A stretch of DNA of 64,000 nt, taken from contig CAIOGO010000006.1 of the NCBI GenBank assembly GCA_903857865.1, positions 62,001-126,000 on the forward strand. Direction: 5' to 3'. Every line of letters begins with the position of its first letter. Within the stretch, counting starts at the first letter, position 1. The translations under genes were made by a program, and so were the position numbers. Under the pieces are notes generated by a model. It searched no databases. It saw nothing but the letters and a program-made list of their open reading frames with translations, and was not told the origin of the DNA. The DNA is from an uncultured bacterium. Its GTDB lineage: Bacteria; Bipolaricaulota; Bipolaricaulia; UBA7950; UBA9294. Positions 18,401 to 24,464 of this stretch are shown in pieces.

Positions 18401-18498
18401 GAGAAATACAGCTCCGAGTTCGTCGCGGCGGCAGAAAGGGCGAAGAACGCCATAACCAGAATCGTTACGACGCTCAGTACTCCCAGTCTCTTCTTCAA
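15484..18498 (-). CDS. Giant secreted surface protein, paralogue of the 11085 protein
   Basis: The protein has about 1004 residues. A TTG start is chosen because AAGGAGGT lies at ideal spacing and the signal peptide then begins at once (LKKRLGVLSVVTILVMAFFALSAAA). An ATG 23 codons upstream is the alternative. The mature protein matches the 11085 product along its length: ENIDCDVRDK, ETGADTGLF, ENLNCNEIEYVP, ETGVNTGVF, VDPCCPEQVVV, NSDCVFIEVVD, ETGVTTGDF, then a FlgD-like C-terminal Ig domain ending GKGTLFINR. It is the first gene of the surface block and is expected to be the best expressed. S-layer or appendage coat is the likely role, unproven. Confidence 0.78.
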   Translation of the reverse strand: MKKRLGVLSVVTILVMAFFALSAAATNSELYFSSDKNGQTRVTNVQEGSQVWMVVHDPDENIDCDVRDKFWTDAKVFDPKTGAYINFAFALARAGNDVAAYGHYQPGHNPGKDVPADIVYFEETGADTGLFVSSQPMQIGTRLDYRVDELNTHWVGLDFAGVLSAKNGFHGPFDSTRNNTNFGQWEYVNGIRGKQTVALPTALTTLPSWVTKEHGRFENMDTLIGMVVDQNDPTDVATAMMKIIDTKGSVTWDQQIYKDANGSATITVTDADENLNCNEIEYVPVFIIVNPESWNPVQTASDWDSPTGFCALKRTGGVELDGTERVVTTAAPKPAPIAWYNIYNSGLTFPTRPAMAGNYYMQYPVQSQSNVTFFDTVATNGVTEVMFYAQETGVNTGVFQLNLNSILVDLGFYSLSVRDVLVAYYIDPNDEDDFQVGVSYIEEKQHSITSFTDATRQDKELFWIGRDPVYVQVIDANANVDPCCPEQVVVSICDPHEWDDAEWLILDETSSNSPVFFSNAGTELLPVWDAMGIGNEPSKTGGYQLNLDNWKLEVFNEDHVYVQYNDVYYVTGLEGMGGLGDETFASTASTAFPPKIDRIRVANDVSFDLMEIADTQVYNGQSVTMYFLDRQGNRVSGYVNSDCVFIEVVDADQNEDTLRRERIDGFWDKNQNMPFGPRALNGFVCDWTRTYINPLNALFGDTNIFSRLSDASARDAQYNSYQYSYPKVYVLNPRSGQWAALDLLETGVTTGDFVSVICVDLVNVYTCVPTLGALPGDTVVAYYQDPSNHSDSAMIQVKVGIGGGTTPASQSSTTTFTNATGAAVVNYTDADLVYVKVVDPSHAGATTLAGAVTIGTVTYALAPLAGAPTDTFITTGLDLNLTAGTSITATYKDPTDPTDTSTDTITIIASKLDVTSFYAGPNPSAGDVTFAYKGSGIASVMSVTVYDLAGHVVWASELANVTKIVWNGKDDGGAFVANGAYIYLVTATDGTDTFNGKGTLFINR

Positions 18499-19162
18499 CG
18501 TCCTACCTCCTTCGTAGTTCGAAGATCTCGCTTGTGTTCTTTCGCTTCGTTCATCTTGTTCGGTCATCGGAGGCACCCCCTGCACTCTTCCTTCACGCCT
18601 CCACCCCGCTTGTAGGGACACACGGTTCCACACGTTCCGCCCCACCACCTCCAGAGGGAAGCTCTATGGTCGGCTTCCGCTCGGCCTCGCCGAGTCCAAG
18701 GAACAAACGCTGCCCAGTGTAGCAGCAACGCCAAGTCGCATTCTCAATGACCAGCGGAAGTGGTTGCCCACCCCCCCATTTCGTGAGTCGCTCGATCTTA
18801 CAGCACGCCCGCAACGTCTGTCAAGCGCGATCAGGACTGAGCCATCTCCCCATCGTACAGCACCCGGCATGGCGGGCGTCAACGTCTTCCGTGCCGCGTG
18901 GGATGAGCACAATCCAGGACTCACCATGCGTGAACCACCTCCCGGTCGGTGTTTCTTTCCAGATCGCCCCAGGCTACAGCGTCTCGGGCCCCTCAACCTG
19001 TACGGTGGGCGCTCGCGACCTGCCTCCGGTCCGCCTCGGTGGGGACACGCGTCCGTGATCCGAACTACGCGGTCCGCGGCCGGCAGGGCGACGCCCTCGC
19101 CTTGACACGATCGGCAAGGAGTCGATATCGTGGCTTCGTTGCCCCGAGGGGGAGGAGGAACC
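18499..19162. other. Divergent regulatory gap with long leader
   Basis: This 660-base gap separates the surface-protein gene from the plus-strand gene at 19163. An extended -10 box TGCTACACT (minus strand) lies at about 18716-18724 and would give a 5' leader of about 200 bases. Several reading frames occur on both strands, but none has a ribosome site or recognisable protein features. I see no RNA gene. Confidence 0.4.
18716..18724 (-). promoter_or_regulatory. Candidate extended -10 promoter for the surface-protein gene
   Basis: On the minus strand the sequence reads TGCTACACT, an extended -10 (TGnTANNNT). TTGAGA lies upstream at an imperfect spacing of 20 bases from TACACT. It is the best promoter candidate in the gap. 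Confidence 0.35.
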
Positions 19163-19855
19163 ATGACAGCGAAGGGAACGAGACGGGTACTGGCCAGCCT
19201 CTTGGTTGCGGCCGTCCTTGTGGGGCTCTCGATGGCGGGGAACGCGGTGACGGTGGCGGTGAAGACGAACGGGGGGCACGTGCTGCAAGGGACCCTGTCC
19301 GGACTCGCCCCAACGCTGCGGCTGCAGGATCCTACCCCTCCCGTGGGGCCCGCGGCGCAGTTCGACATCCCTCTCGCGTCCATCGAGCAGATGTGGATCA
19401 ACTTTCCGCGCGTCGTCATCGAGACGGCCGACCATGTGATCGTCGGTCCCTACTCGGCGTTCGCGGGCATCGCGCAACTGCTTAGGATCGAAGACGCGGG
19501 GAGCGTCACCGAGGTGCCGTTCGCCGCGGTGCAGGCGATCGCGTTCAACGGCGCCGCGTTCCACGCCTTGCCGCGCGAGTGGCTCGGCCGAGACTGGCTG
19601 AACCAGCGAGGCTACGTGGTGAACACGACGGCCGGAGCGGTCGGCGCCGCGGCGGCGACCGAAGCGGAAACCGAGCCCCTGATTGTGTCGGCTCCGCTTG
19701 CGGAGGGGGGCGACGAGGTCATCTGGAACGGTACGCCGCCGGCCGCGCCGGCGCCGACAGCATCGAGCGGGGAACTGCCGTGGTGGGTGCTGCTCATCGG
19801 TGTCGCGGTCGTGGTCGCCCTGTTCCTCTTCCTCCCAGCGGGCAAGGGGGCGTGA
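19163..19855 (+). CDS. Signal-peptide protein with C-terminal membrane anchor, unknown function
   Basis: The 230-residue protein has a signal peptide (residues 5-25), an extracytoplasmic beta-rich domain and a C-terminal transmembrane helix (WWVLLIGVAVVVALFLFLP) followed by AGKGA. Such a type I topology with a short basic tail is typical of surface-anchored proteins. The domain begins VTVAVKTNGGHVLQGTLSG and contains VEI/VIG strands resembling small beta barrels. I cannot name the family. GGAGGAGGA precedes the ATG. The stop lies seven bases before the start of the metallopeptidase gene, so the two are probably translationally coupled. Confidence 0.65.
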   Translation: MTAKGTRRVLASLLVAAVLVGLSMAGNAVTVAVKTNGGHVLQGTLSGLAPTLRLQDPTPPVGPAAQFDIPLASIEQMWINFPRVVIETADHVIVGPYSAFAGIAQLLRIEDAGSVTEVPFAAVQAIAFNGAAFHALPREWLGRDWLNQRGYVVNTTAGAVGAAAATEAETEPLIVSAPLAEGGDEVIWNGTPPAAPAPTASSGELPWWVLLIGVAVVVALFLFLPAGKGA

Positions 19856-19862
19856 GGGCCTC

Positions 19863-21152
19863 TTGAGGCATAGCCTTGAGGGGCACAACCTCAAGGGGTG
19901 GGGCCGCGGAGCTTCCGTCCTCGTTGCCCTTGTCGCCGCCCTCACGTCGACGGCGGGAGTCGATTCGCACGCGTCGCAGGTCCGCACCGAGTCGAAGCAC
20001 TTCGTCATCACCTACAAGGCAGGCACGTCGTTCGACTACGTGCAGCTCGTGCAGCGCGGCCTCGAGGCGGCCTACGACCTCTTCGTCGTCCGTTCGGCCT
20101 TCGCGACCTTCCCCACGACCGTCGAGGTGATCATCCTGGCCGAAGGCACAGGCAGCATGGGCGCGGAGTACCTTGAGACGGACGACGCCGGGAATTCTTC
20201 CCCCGTGATCGAGATCGCGCCCGAAGCGTTCATGCAAGCTGCCGCCGACGCCACCTCGACGGGCCTTTCGCTCACCGAGGCCGTGCTGTCGACGACAGCG
20301 CACGAGTTCTTCCACGTCCTCCAGGACTACGCGTCGCTCAACGGGGCGGGCGATGTCTCGGAGGCTGCGTTCATCGAGCCGCTCGCCACGGCCGTGCAGG
20401 AGATCGCCGCCCCGAACGCCAACGACTACATCGACGCGGCCGCCGACCTCCTGCTCGCCCCGGACGCGATGTCCTTCCTCAATCGCGGCTACGACGGAGG
20501 ACTCTTCTGGGTCTTCGTGCTCGACCGCTACGGAGGTCTCAACGCCATTCGCCGCGTCATGAAGGCGAGCGCAACCTACGACGGCAGCCAGGCGATCGAC
20601 CACGCGTTTGCCGCCGAGGGCTTCACGTTTCTCGATCTCTGGGCCAAGTTCGCCATCGCGCTCGCGACGAACACCCTGCCGGACGCAGGCGTAATCGCCA
20701 AGCTCCTCGCGTCCTGGCGCTCGGAGCTCGATCTTCCCGGCCTCTACCTGCCCCCGGCGCTGGCGGTCGCGGACTGGACTGGAGCCCCAGCGATCATGGA
20801 TCGCGTCACCGAGACCTCGCCGGCCGACGCGCTCCTCGGCACCTCGGACAGCGCCCTAGGAGCTGGGCTCCTAGGAGCCCAGCTCCGCGTCGCCCACCCG
20901 TACGGCATCGACATCGTGTCCATCCGCCCGAGGTCAGCCGCGCCTCTTGCCATCGCCGTCACCGCGTCCGCGGCCACCGACTTCCGCATCGCCGTCACGG
21001 GACGAAGAGGCGGCGCGTGGGAGCTCCTCTCCCTGTCGGGCCGCGAGATCGACGTGCCCAGCCCCCAGCGCTATGAGGAGATCCGCGTCATCCTCACCCG
21101 CGGCGAGACCGGCGACGGCTCGTACACCGTCCGGCTGTCAACGGGGCCGTAG
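19863..21152 (+). CDS. Secreted HExxH metallopeptidase-like protein
   Basis: The 429-residue protein has the zinc motif TTAHEFFHVLQ at about residues 141-151. About 22 residues later comes AFIEPLATAVQE, whose first glutamate could be the third ligand of a gluzincin. The most credible start is a TTG preceded by GAGGG, which gives a signal peptide (GASVLVALVAALTSTAGVDS). Before the motif the sequence SKHFVITYKAG resembles the N-terminal strand of peptidase families that handle surface proteins. The C-terminal 150 residues form a beta domain. A perfect 28-base palindrome lies inside the gene at 20859-20886. It is coupled to the membrane protein at 19163, which may be its substrate or anchor. Confidence 0.7.
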   Translation: MRHSLEGHNLKGWGRGASVLVALVAALTSTAGVDSHASQVRTESKHFVITYKAGTSFDYVQLVQRGLEAAYDLFVVRSAFATFPTTVEVIILAEGTGSMGAEYLETDDAGNSSPVIEIAPEAFMQAAADATSTGLSLTEAVLSTTAHEFFHVLQDYASLNGAGDVSEAAFIEPLATAVQEIAAPNANDYIDAAADLLLAPDAMSFLNRGYDGGLFWVFVLDRYGGLNAIRRVMKASATYDGSQAIDHAFAAEGFTFLDLWAKFAIALATNTLPDAGVIAKLLASWRSELDLPGLYLPPALAVADWTGAPAIMDRVTETSPADALLGTSDSALGAGLLGAQLRVAHPYGIDIVSIRPRSAAPLAIAVTASAATDFRIAVTGRRGGAWELLSLSGREIDVPSPQRYEEIRVILTRGETGDGSYTVRLSTGP

Positions 21153-21205
21153 GTCTTCTAGGGTGGTTGCGTCTAGACGCCCGCGCACCATACCATTGGC
21201 TTGTC

Positions 21206-21292
21206 GGAGGGATGACCGAACGGCAAGGAACCGCTCTCGAAAAGCGGCAAGGCGGCAACGCCCTCGGGGTTCGAATCCCCGTCCCTCCGCCA
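21206..21292 (+). tRNA. tRNA-Ser (anticodon CGA)
   Basis: The acceptor strands GGAGGGA (21206-21212) and TCCCTCC (21282-21288) pair fully. The anticodon stem CCGCT/AGCGG encloses CTCGAAA, giving anticodon CGA. A long variable arm (AAGGCGGCAACGCC) is typical of serine tRNAs. GGTTCGAATCC marks the T arm, and CCA is encoded at 21290-21292. Confidence 0.92.
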
Positions 21293-21322
21293 GGGGCTGA
21301 GCGGCTGGCGCCGCTCAGCTTG

Positions 21323-21470
21323 GGAGTTCTGCCGACTTGCGCGGCTGCAGAACTCCTGCAGCGAACGGCCGTCGCGTATCGCGTAAGATGGGATGGTCAG
21401 GAGTTCCGCGACCGAAGATGTGCGGAACTCCCTAGCGATGCTCTGCATCGCCGCGATGCAGAGCATCGCC
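21323..21470. repeat. Two double-hairpin repeats between the tRNA genes
   Basis: The first hairpin pairs GGAGTTCTGC (21323-21332) with GCAGAACTCC (21347-21356). The second pairs GGAGTTCCGC (21400-21409) with GCGGAACTCC (21422-21431). It is joined by CTAGC-type sequence to a perfect 16-bp stem starting GCGATGCTCTGC (21435-21450 with 21454-21469). The same element design recurs after tRNA-Arg and near 54 kb. Confidence 0.75.
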
Positions 21471-21471
21471 T

Positions 21472-21545
21472 GCGCCCGTAGCTCAGTGGATTAGAGCGCC
21501 GGACTGCGGCTCCGGAGGTCACAGGTTCGAGTCCTGCCGGGCGTA
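21472..21545 (+). tRNA. tRNA-Arg (anticodon GCG)
   Basis: GCGCCCG (21472-21478) pairs with CGGGCGT, with a G-U closing pair. D arm GCTC/GAGC, anticodon stem CCGGA/TCCGG and loop CTGCGGC give anticodon GCG. The T arm contains TTCGAGT; the outer T-stem pair is A-C. CCA is not encoded. Anticodon GCG for CGC codons is unusual for a bacterium, where A34 (inosine) is normal. An intrinsic terminator follows directly. Confidence 0.85.
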
Positions 21546-21551
21546 AAGACG

Positions 21552-21584
21552 ATGCGGGCCCTTCCGGGCCCGCATTGGCTTTTC
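21552..21584 (+). terminator. Intrinsic terminator after tRNA-Arg
   Basis: ATGCGGGCCC pairs perfectly with GGGCCCGCAT around TTCC and is followed by TGGCTTTTC. This is a textbook Rho-independent terminator seven bases after the tRNA. Confidence 0.85.
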
Positions 21585-21660
21585 TCCTGACCGGTGAGAA
21601 GCCGTTGGAGTTTCGCACGACCAAAGGGCGAAACTCCCCAGCCGCCCCGCAGGGCGGCCC

Positions 21661-21684
21661 AGGTTACGAGTCCTGTCGGGCGTA
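21661..21684 (+). pseudogene. tRNA-Arg 3' fragment 1
   Basis: This 24-base stretch matches the T arm and acceptor 3' strand of the intact tRNA-Arg (AGGTT, then CGAGTCCTG and CGGGCGTA) with one inserted A. No 5' half is attached. It has its own terminator 12 bases downstream. Confidence 0.6.
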
Positions 21685-21695
21685 AAGCAGAGACC

Positions 21696-21730
21696 GGGGG
21701 CACGAGCGACGTTGCGCTCGTGCCCCTTTG
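21696..21730 (+). terminator. Terminator after tRNA fragment 1
   Basis: GGGGCACGAGCG pairs with CGCTCGTGCCCC around a six-base loop, followed by TTTGG. Confidence 0.7.
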
Positions 21731-21798
21731 GCTTGTCAAGCTAAGAGTTCGAGAACCATCCACGGCGCTCGAACTCTCAAGCGACTCCATAGGAGTCC

Positions 21799-21816
21799 CC
21801 CGTAGCTCATGTGGAT
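21799..21816 (+). pseudogene. tRNA-Arg 5' fragment
   Basis: CCCGTAGCTCATGTGGAT matches the acceptor/D-arm start of the intact tRNA-Arg (CCCGTAGCTCAGTGGATT) with one inserted base. It breaks off where a hairpin repeat begins. Confidence 0.5.
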
Positions 21817-21953
21817 GGTAGTCCCGCATCCATCGATCGGCGGGACTCCTTAGCGACTCCTGTGGAGTCGCCCGCGTCGGACCGGAGTTCCGCAGCCACT
21901 CCCGGCGGAACTCCCCAGCGATGCCTCGCCCTTGCGCGACGCGAGACATCGCC

Positions 21954-21994
21954 TGCGGTTCCGGAGGTCACAAGTTCGAGTCCTGTCGGGCGTA
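21954..21994 (+). pseudogene. tRNA-Arg 3' half
   Basis: Forty-one bases starting TGCGG match the intact tRNA-Arg from the anticodon loop to the discriminator base with three substitutions. The break lies inside the anticodon loop. Together with the 5' fragment at 21799 it could be one tRNA gene split by two inserted hairpin elements. Confidence 0.65.
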
Positions 21995-21996
21995 GA

Positions 21997-22030
21997 AGCG
22001 GGATGGGCAGGCGCGCCCATCCCGCTTTTA
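21997..22030 (+). terminator. Terminator after tRNA-Arg 3' half
   Basis: GCGGGATGGGC pairs with GCCCATCCCGC around AGGCGC, followed by TTTTAC. A functional-looking terminator behind a broken tRNA supports origin by duplication of the tRNA-terminator unit. Confidence 0.75.
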
Positions 22031-22187
22031 CTTTCGGCGGTGAGAGCCTGTCGGAGTTCGCGCACGCGAACTCCAAAGTCACCCGCCGTTACATGTCTTT
22101 GGTGGCGTTGGGCCAGGTTCAGACAAGCGGGCCCGCTGGCGATCGCGCGAAGGCGGAAGGAGTGCTGTTGGAGCAACTCGTGCGTAG

Positions 22188-23618
22188 ATGCCTACGCCGA
22201 GGATCAGGCGACCTCGGTACACCACCACCTTGACGGACGCGGCCCGCTTTGGCTACCCTCAGCGGAGGGTGCGGCTTTCCGAGTACGGGGTCGCACGGGG
22301 GTGGGGTGTGCGTCCGGTCGCCGGTCTTCTACGGTTCAAGCTCCGAAAGACGACTGACGAGATCGACTCCGTGCTCACTCATCTTGTCCGCGACGTTGGG
22401 CGTTGGGTGCCCTTCTACCGAGATCTGTTCCGCAACGCGGGGATCGACGTCGCCCGCTTCCGCGGCGCCAGGGATCTTGCGACGCTCCCTCGCTCCTCCA
22501 AGGATGCCTTCCAGGAATCCCCGGAGCGGGACTGCCTGCGACAGGGTCGTGACCCTCGACGGTGTGCGCGGACGAGCACGAGCGGCTCAACCGGCGCGCC
22601 CCTCACCCTCTACCTGAGCCACCCGGAGCTCTACTTCCGCCGCTATAGCGTGCTGACAGGTCTTCGCCACTACACGCCGCTTCGTTTTCCCGTGCGCGTG
22701 GCCGACGTGGGCTCCATGGTCCCTCACGGCGGGAGAAGCGCCGAGCAGAGCTTGGGGATTGTGCACCTCCTTCGCATCCCGGGAAACATGCCCTTGGCAG
22801 AGCAGCGTGCCGCGCTGCTCAGGCATCGGCCGACGATTCTACAGGGGTATCCAACGTGCCTGGAGCTCCTCGCCGAGAGCCTCTCCGAGAGCGAAGCAAG
22901 ACAGGTTCGCCCTCTCCTCGTCGCCTGCCGCGGCGAGCAGCTGCGTCAAGGCACCCGTGACCTCCTCAAGCAGACCTTTCGCACACACATCGCGAGTCTC
23001 TACAACTGCGAGGAAGTGGGGAACCTCGCGTGGGAATGCCCTGACCGTGCCGACCGATTCCACGTGAACCGCGACACCTGTGTGCTCGAGGTGCTTGACA
23101 GCCATGGAAGTACGGCCGACGGGCAGGGGGACGTCTTCGTGACCAACCTGTACAACCGAACGATGCCGTTTCTGCGTTACCGCCTCGATGACCGGGCGCG
23201 GCTCGTTGGCCCCGCAGAGCGCACGTGCTCGTGCGGAGCGGCCGGGCCTTGGCTCGAGGACCTCAGCGGCGGCGAGGACGACTTCGTGTCGTTCCCCGAC
23301 GGGCGGCGCATGTCCCCGCTTCTTCTCTCGAATGCTCTCTTCGACGGCTTCCGCGCTCCCGGTGACCCGCATCGGCTCAGCCCTTCCGTTCGTCGTTACC
23401 AGATCATCCAGGAGGAGGATTACTCACTTCGCGTCATCCTCGACTGGCGAGGACCTTTCGACGCGGTCGTGTGGCGGCAGATTGCCTCCGAAATGAATCG
23501 GGCGAGTCAGGGCCTACGCTGCACGGTGGAGAGAAGCGCGGCATTCGAGCTCACGGCGGCAGGCAAGTTCAAAGAGGTCCTATCCAGGGCGCCGGTCGGA
23601 GCAGCGCAGAGATTCTAG
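22188..23618 (+). CDS. PaaK/CapK-like adenylate-forming enzyme
   Basis: The 476-residue protein belongs to the phenylacetate-CoA ligase-like branch of ANL enzymes, which activate carboxylic acids with ATP. Motifs include TSTSGSTGAPLTLY near residues 128-141 (P-loop), YNCEEVGNLAWECP (the A5 region), and NLYNRTMPFLRYRLDDRA. A cysteine pair (CSCGAAGPWL) follows, as in PaaK-like proteins. The ATG directly follows an in-frame TAG, so it is the earliest start. No good ribosome site belongs to it, and GTG codons at about 22269 or 22307 are possible. The first 60 residues may therefore be partly untranslated. CapK-type proteins also act in polysaccharide synthesis; substrate is unknown. Confidence 0.75.
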   Translation: MPTPRIRRPRYTTTLTDAARFGYPQRRVRLSEYGVARGWGVRPVAGLLRFKLRKTTDEIDSVLTHLVRDVGRWVPFYRDLFRNAGIDVARFRGARDLATLPRSSKDAFQESPERDCLRQGRDPRRCARTSTSGSTGAPLTLYLSHPELYFRRYSVLTGLRHYTPLRFPVRVADVGSMVPHGGRSAEQSLGIVHLLRIPGNMPLAEQRAALLRHRPTILQGYPTCLELLAESLSESEARQVRPLLVACRGEQLRQGTRDLLKQTFRTHIASLYNCEEVGNLAWECPDRADRFHVNRDTCVLEVLDSHGSTADGQGDVFVTNLYNRTMPFLRYRLDDRARLVGPAERTCSCGAAGPWLEDLSGGEDDFVSFPDGRRMSPLLLSNALFDGFRAPGDPHRLSPSVRRYQIIQEEDYSLRVILDWRGPFDAVVWRQIASEMNRASQGLRCTVERSAAFELTAAGKFKEVLSRAPVGAAQRF

Positions 23619-23701
23619 TCTTGAGCGCTCCGCGTTCTTCCGTGCCTGCGGCCAACGGCGCAGGTCACCGCATGCCTCCCGCGCGGCCGCGCCCCGTCTC
23701 C

Positions 23702-23935
23702 TCATGCCGACTTCCGGGTGAGGACAATGGGCGGCGGCGTGAAGAACGTGATGGACTGCTGCCCGACGTACCCGGGCAGTAGCGGCGTCCACGTGGTGCG
23801 GCACGTCTTCTCCGTGAACTTGATCTCCACCTCGACCACGCCATCCCTGTTCGTGGTGTAGTCACGCGATGTTCTTCGACGAACGCGATCACGACGCCTG
23901 GTACGGCCCCTTCTACCTGGGTGGGCCGCTGCAGA
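23702..23935 (-). pseudogene. Frameshifted remnant of an Ig-like (Big_1-type) surface domain
   Basis: One frame reads VEGAVPGVVIAFVEEH and the next frame continues TTNRDGVVEVEIKFTEK, then TWTPLLPGYVGQQSITFF up to a stop at 23702. Joined across a one-base shift near 23870, the two parts resemble a bacterial Ig-like domain (G-x-V-x-G-V-x-I-x-F, then TTNxxGxVxV). No start or signal peptide is found upstream. The rest of 23936-24430 shows no supported gene. Confidence 0.35.
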
Positions 23936-24430
23936 CGCCTGCCAGTAGTCGAATACTGCCCCGCGGTTGGACCCATGCGCTCGAGCGAGGCGGCTCACGT
24001 CTCCATCGGAACTGAACCGCCCCGGCTTCTCCAGAGGCTCCACTGCCTGAGTCCGGTGGCTATCTGATCCAAGATGCCAACCGATGCGACTTTCATGTGA
24101 ATCTTCGGAAGCTCGAGAGTTGTCCAATAGGGCGTACCAGGTGCCAGAAGTGAGCCCTTCGGCGCGAGGTCGAAGGGTTTTCTCCTTCGGCTCGACGTTG
24201 CCACCGAGCCTACGAACCACAGAACGCAAGAGGGGCAAGAGAACTGCAGCGCCGTCGGGCGAGTTGCGAGTGAGAACGTAGGCGGCGCCCGCCCGGAGCC
24301 GAGCCCCCGGAAGTCCCGGTCTCGTCACGTTGGGCTCGCTTCGGGTTGCGGGCGGAGTGGAGACTGTCGCCTCTCCCACGGTGCATGGCATCAGACAAGC
24401 CGTTGCGTCGTTCGTTTCCGGGAGCTGTGC

Positions 24431-24436
24431 TATAAT
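24431..24436 (+). promoter_or_regulatory. Consensus -10 box for the PKD lipoprotein
   Basis: TATAAT lies 28 bases before the ATG at 24465, with GGGAGGGAAGGA between them as ribosome site. The -35 is poor (TCGTTC at 17 bases, TTGCGT at 22). Confidence 0.55.
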
Positions 24437-24464
24437 CGGCGCGGCAGAACGGGAGGGAAGGAAT

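Larger units (their letters stand above)
21607..22074. repeat. Field of hairpin repeats downstream of tRNA-Arg
   Basis: Five more elements of the GGAGTT family occur. Arm pairs are 21607-21616/21628-21637, about 21743-21752/21768-21777, about 21819-21826/21840-21847, 21883-21892/21905-21914, and 22053-22062/22065-22074. Most are followed by a second hairpin starting GCGA or GCCG (21641-21657, 21781-21797, 21853-21871, 21918-21952). Loop sequences differ while stems are compensated, so stem structure seems conserved. Confidence 0.7.

Noticed and set aside
21661-21994. tRNA 3' duplications as attachment sites of an integrated element
   Set aside because: Copies are only 100-300 bases apart, no integrase is present, and the content between them is hairpin repeats.
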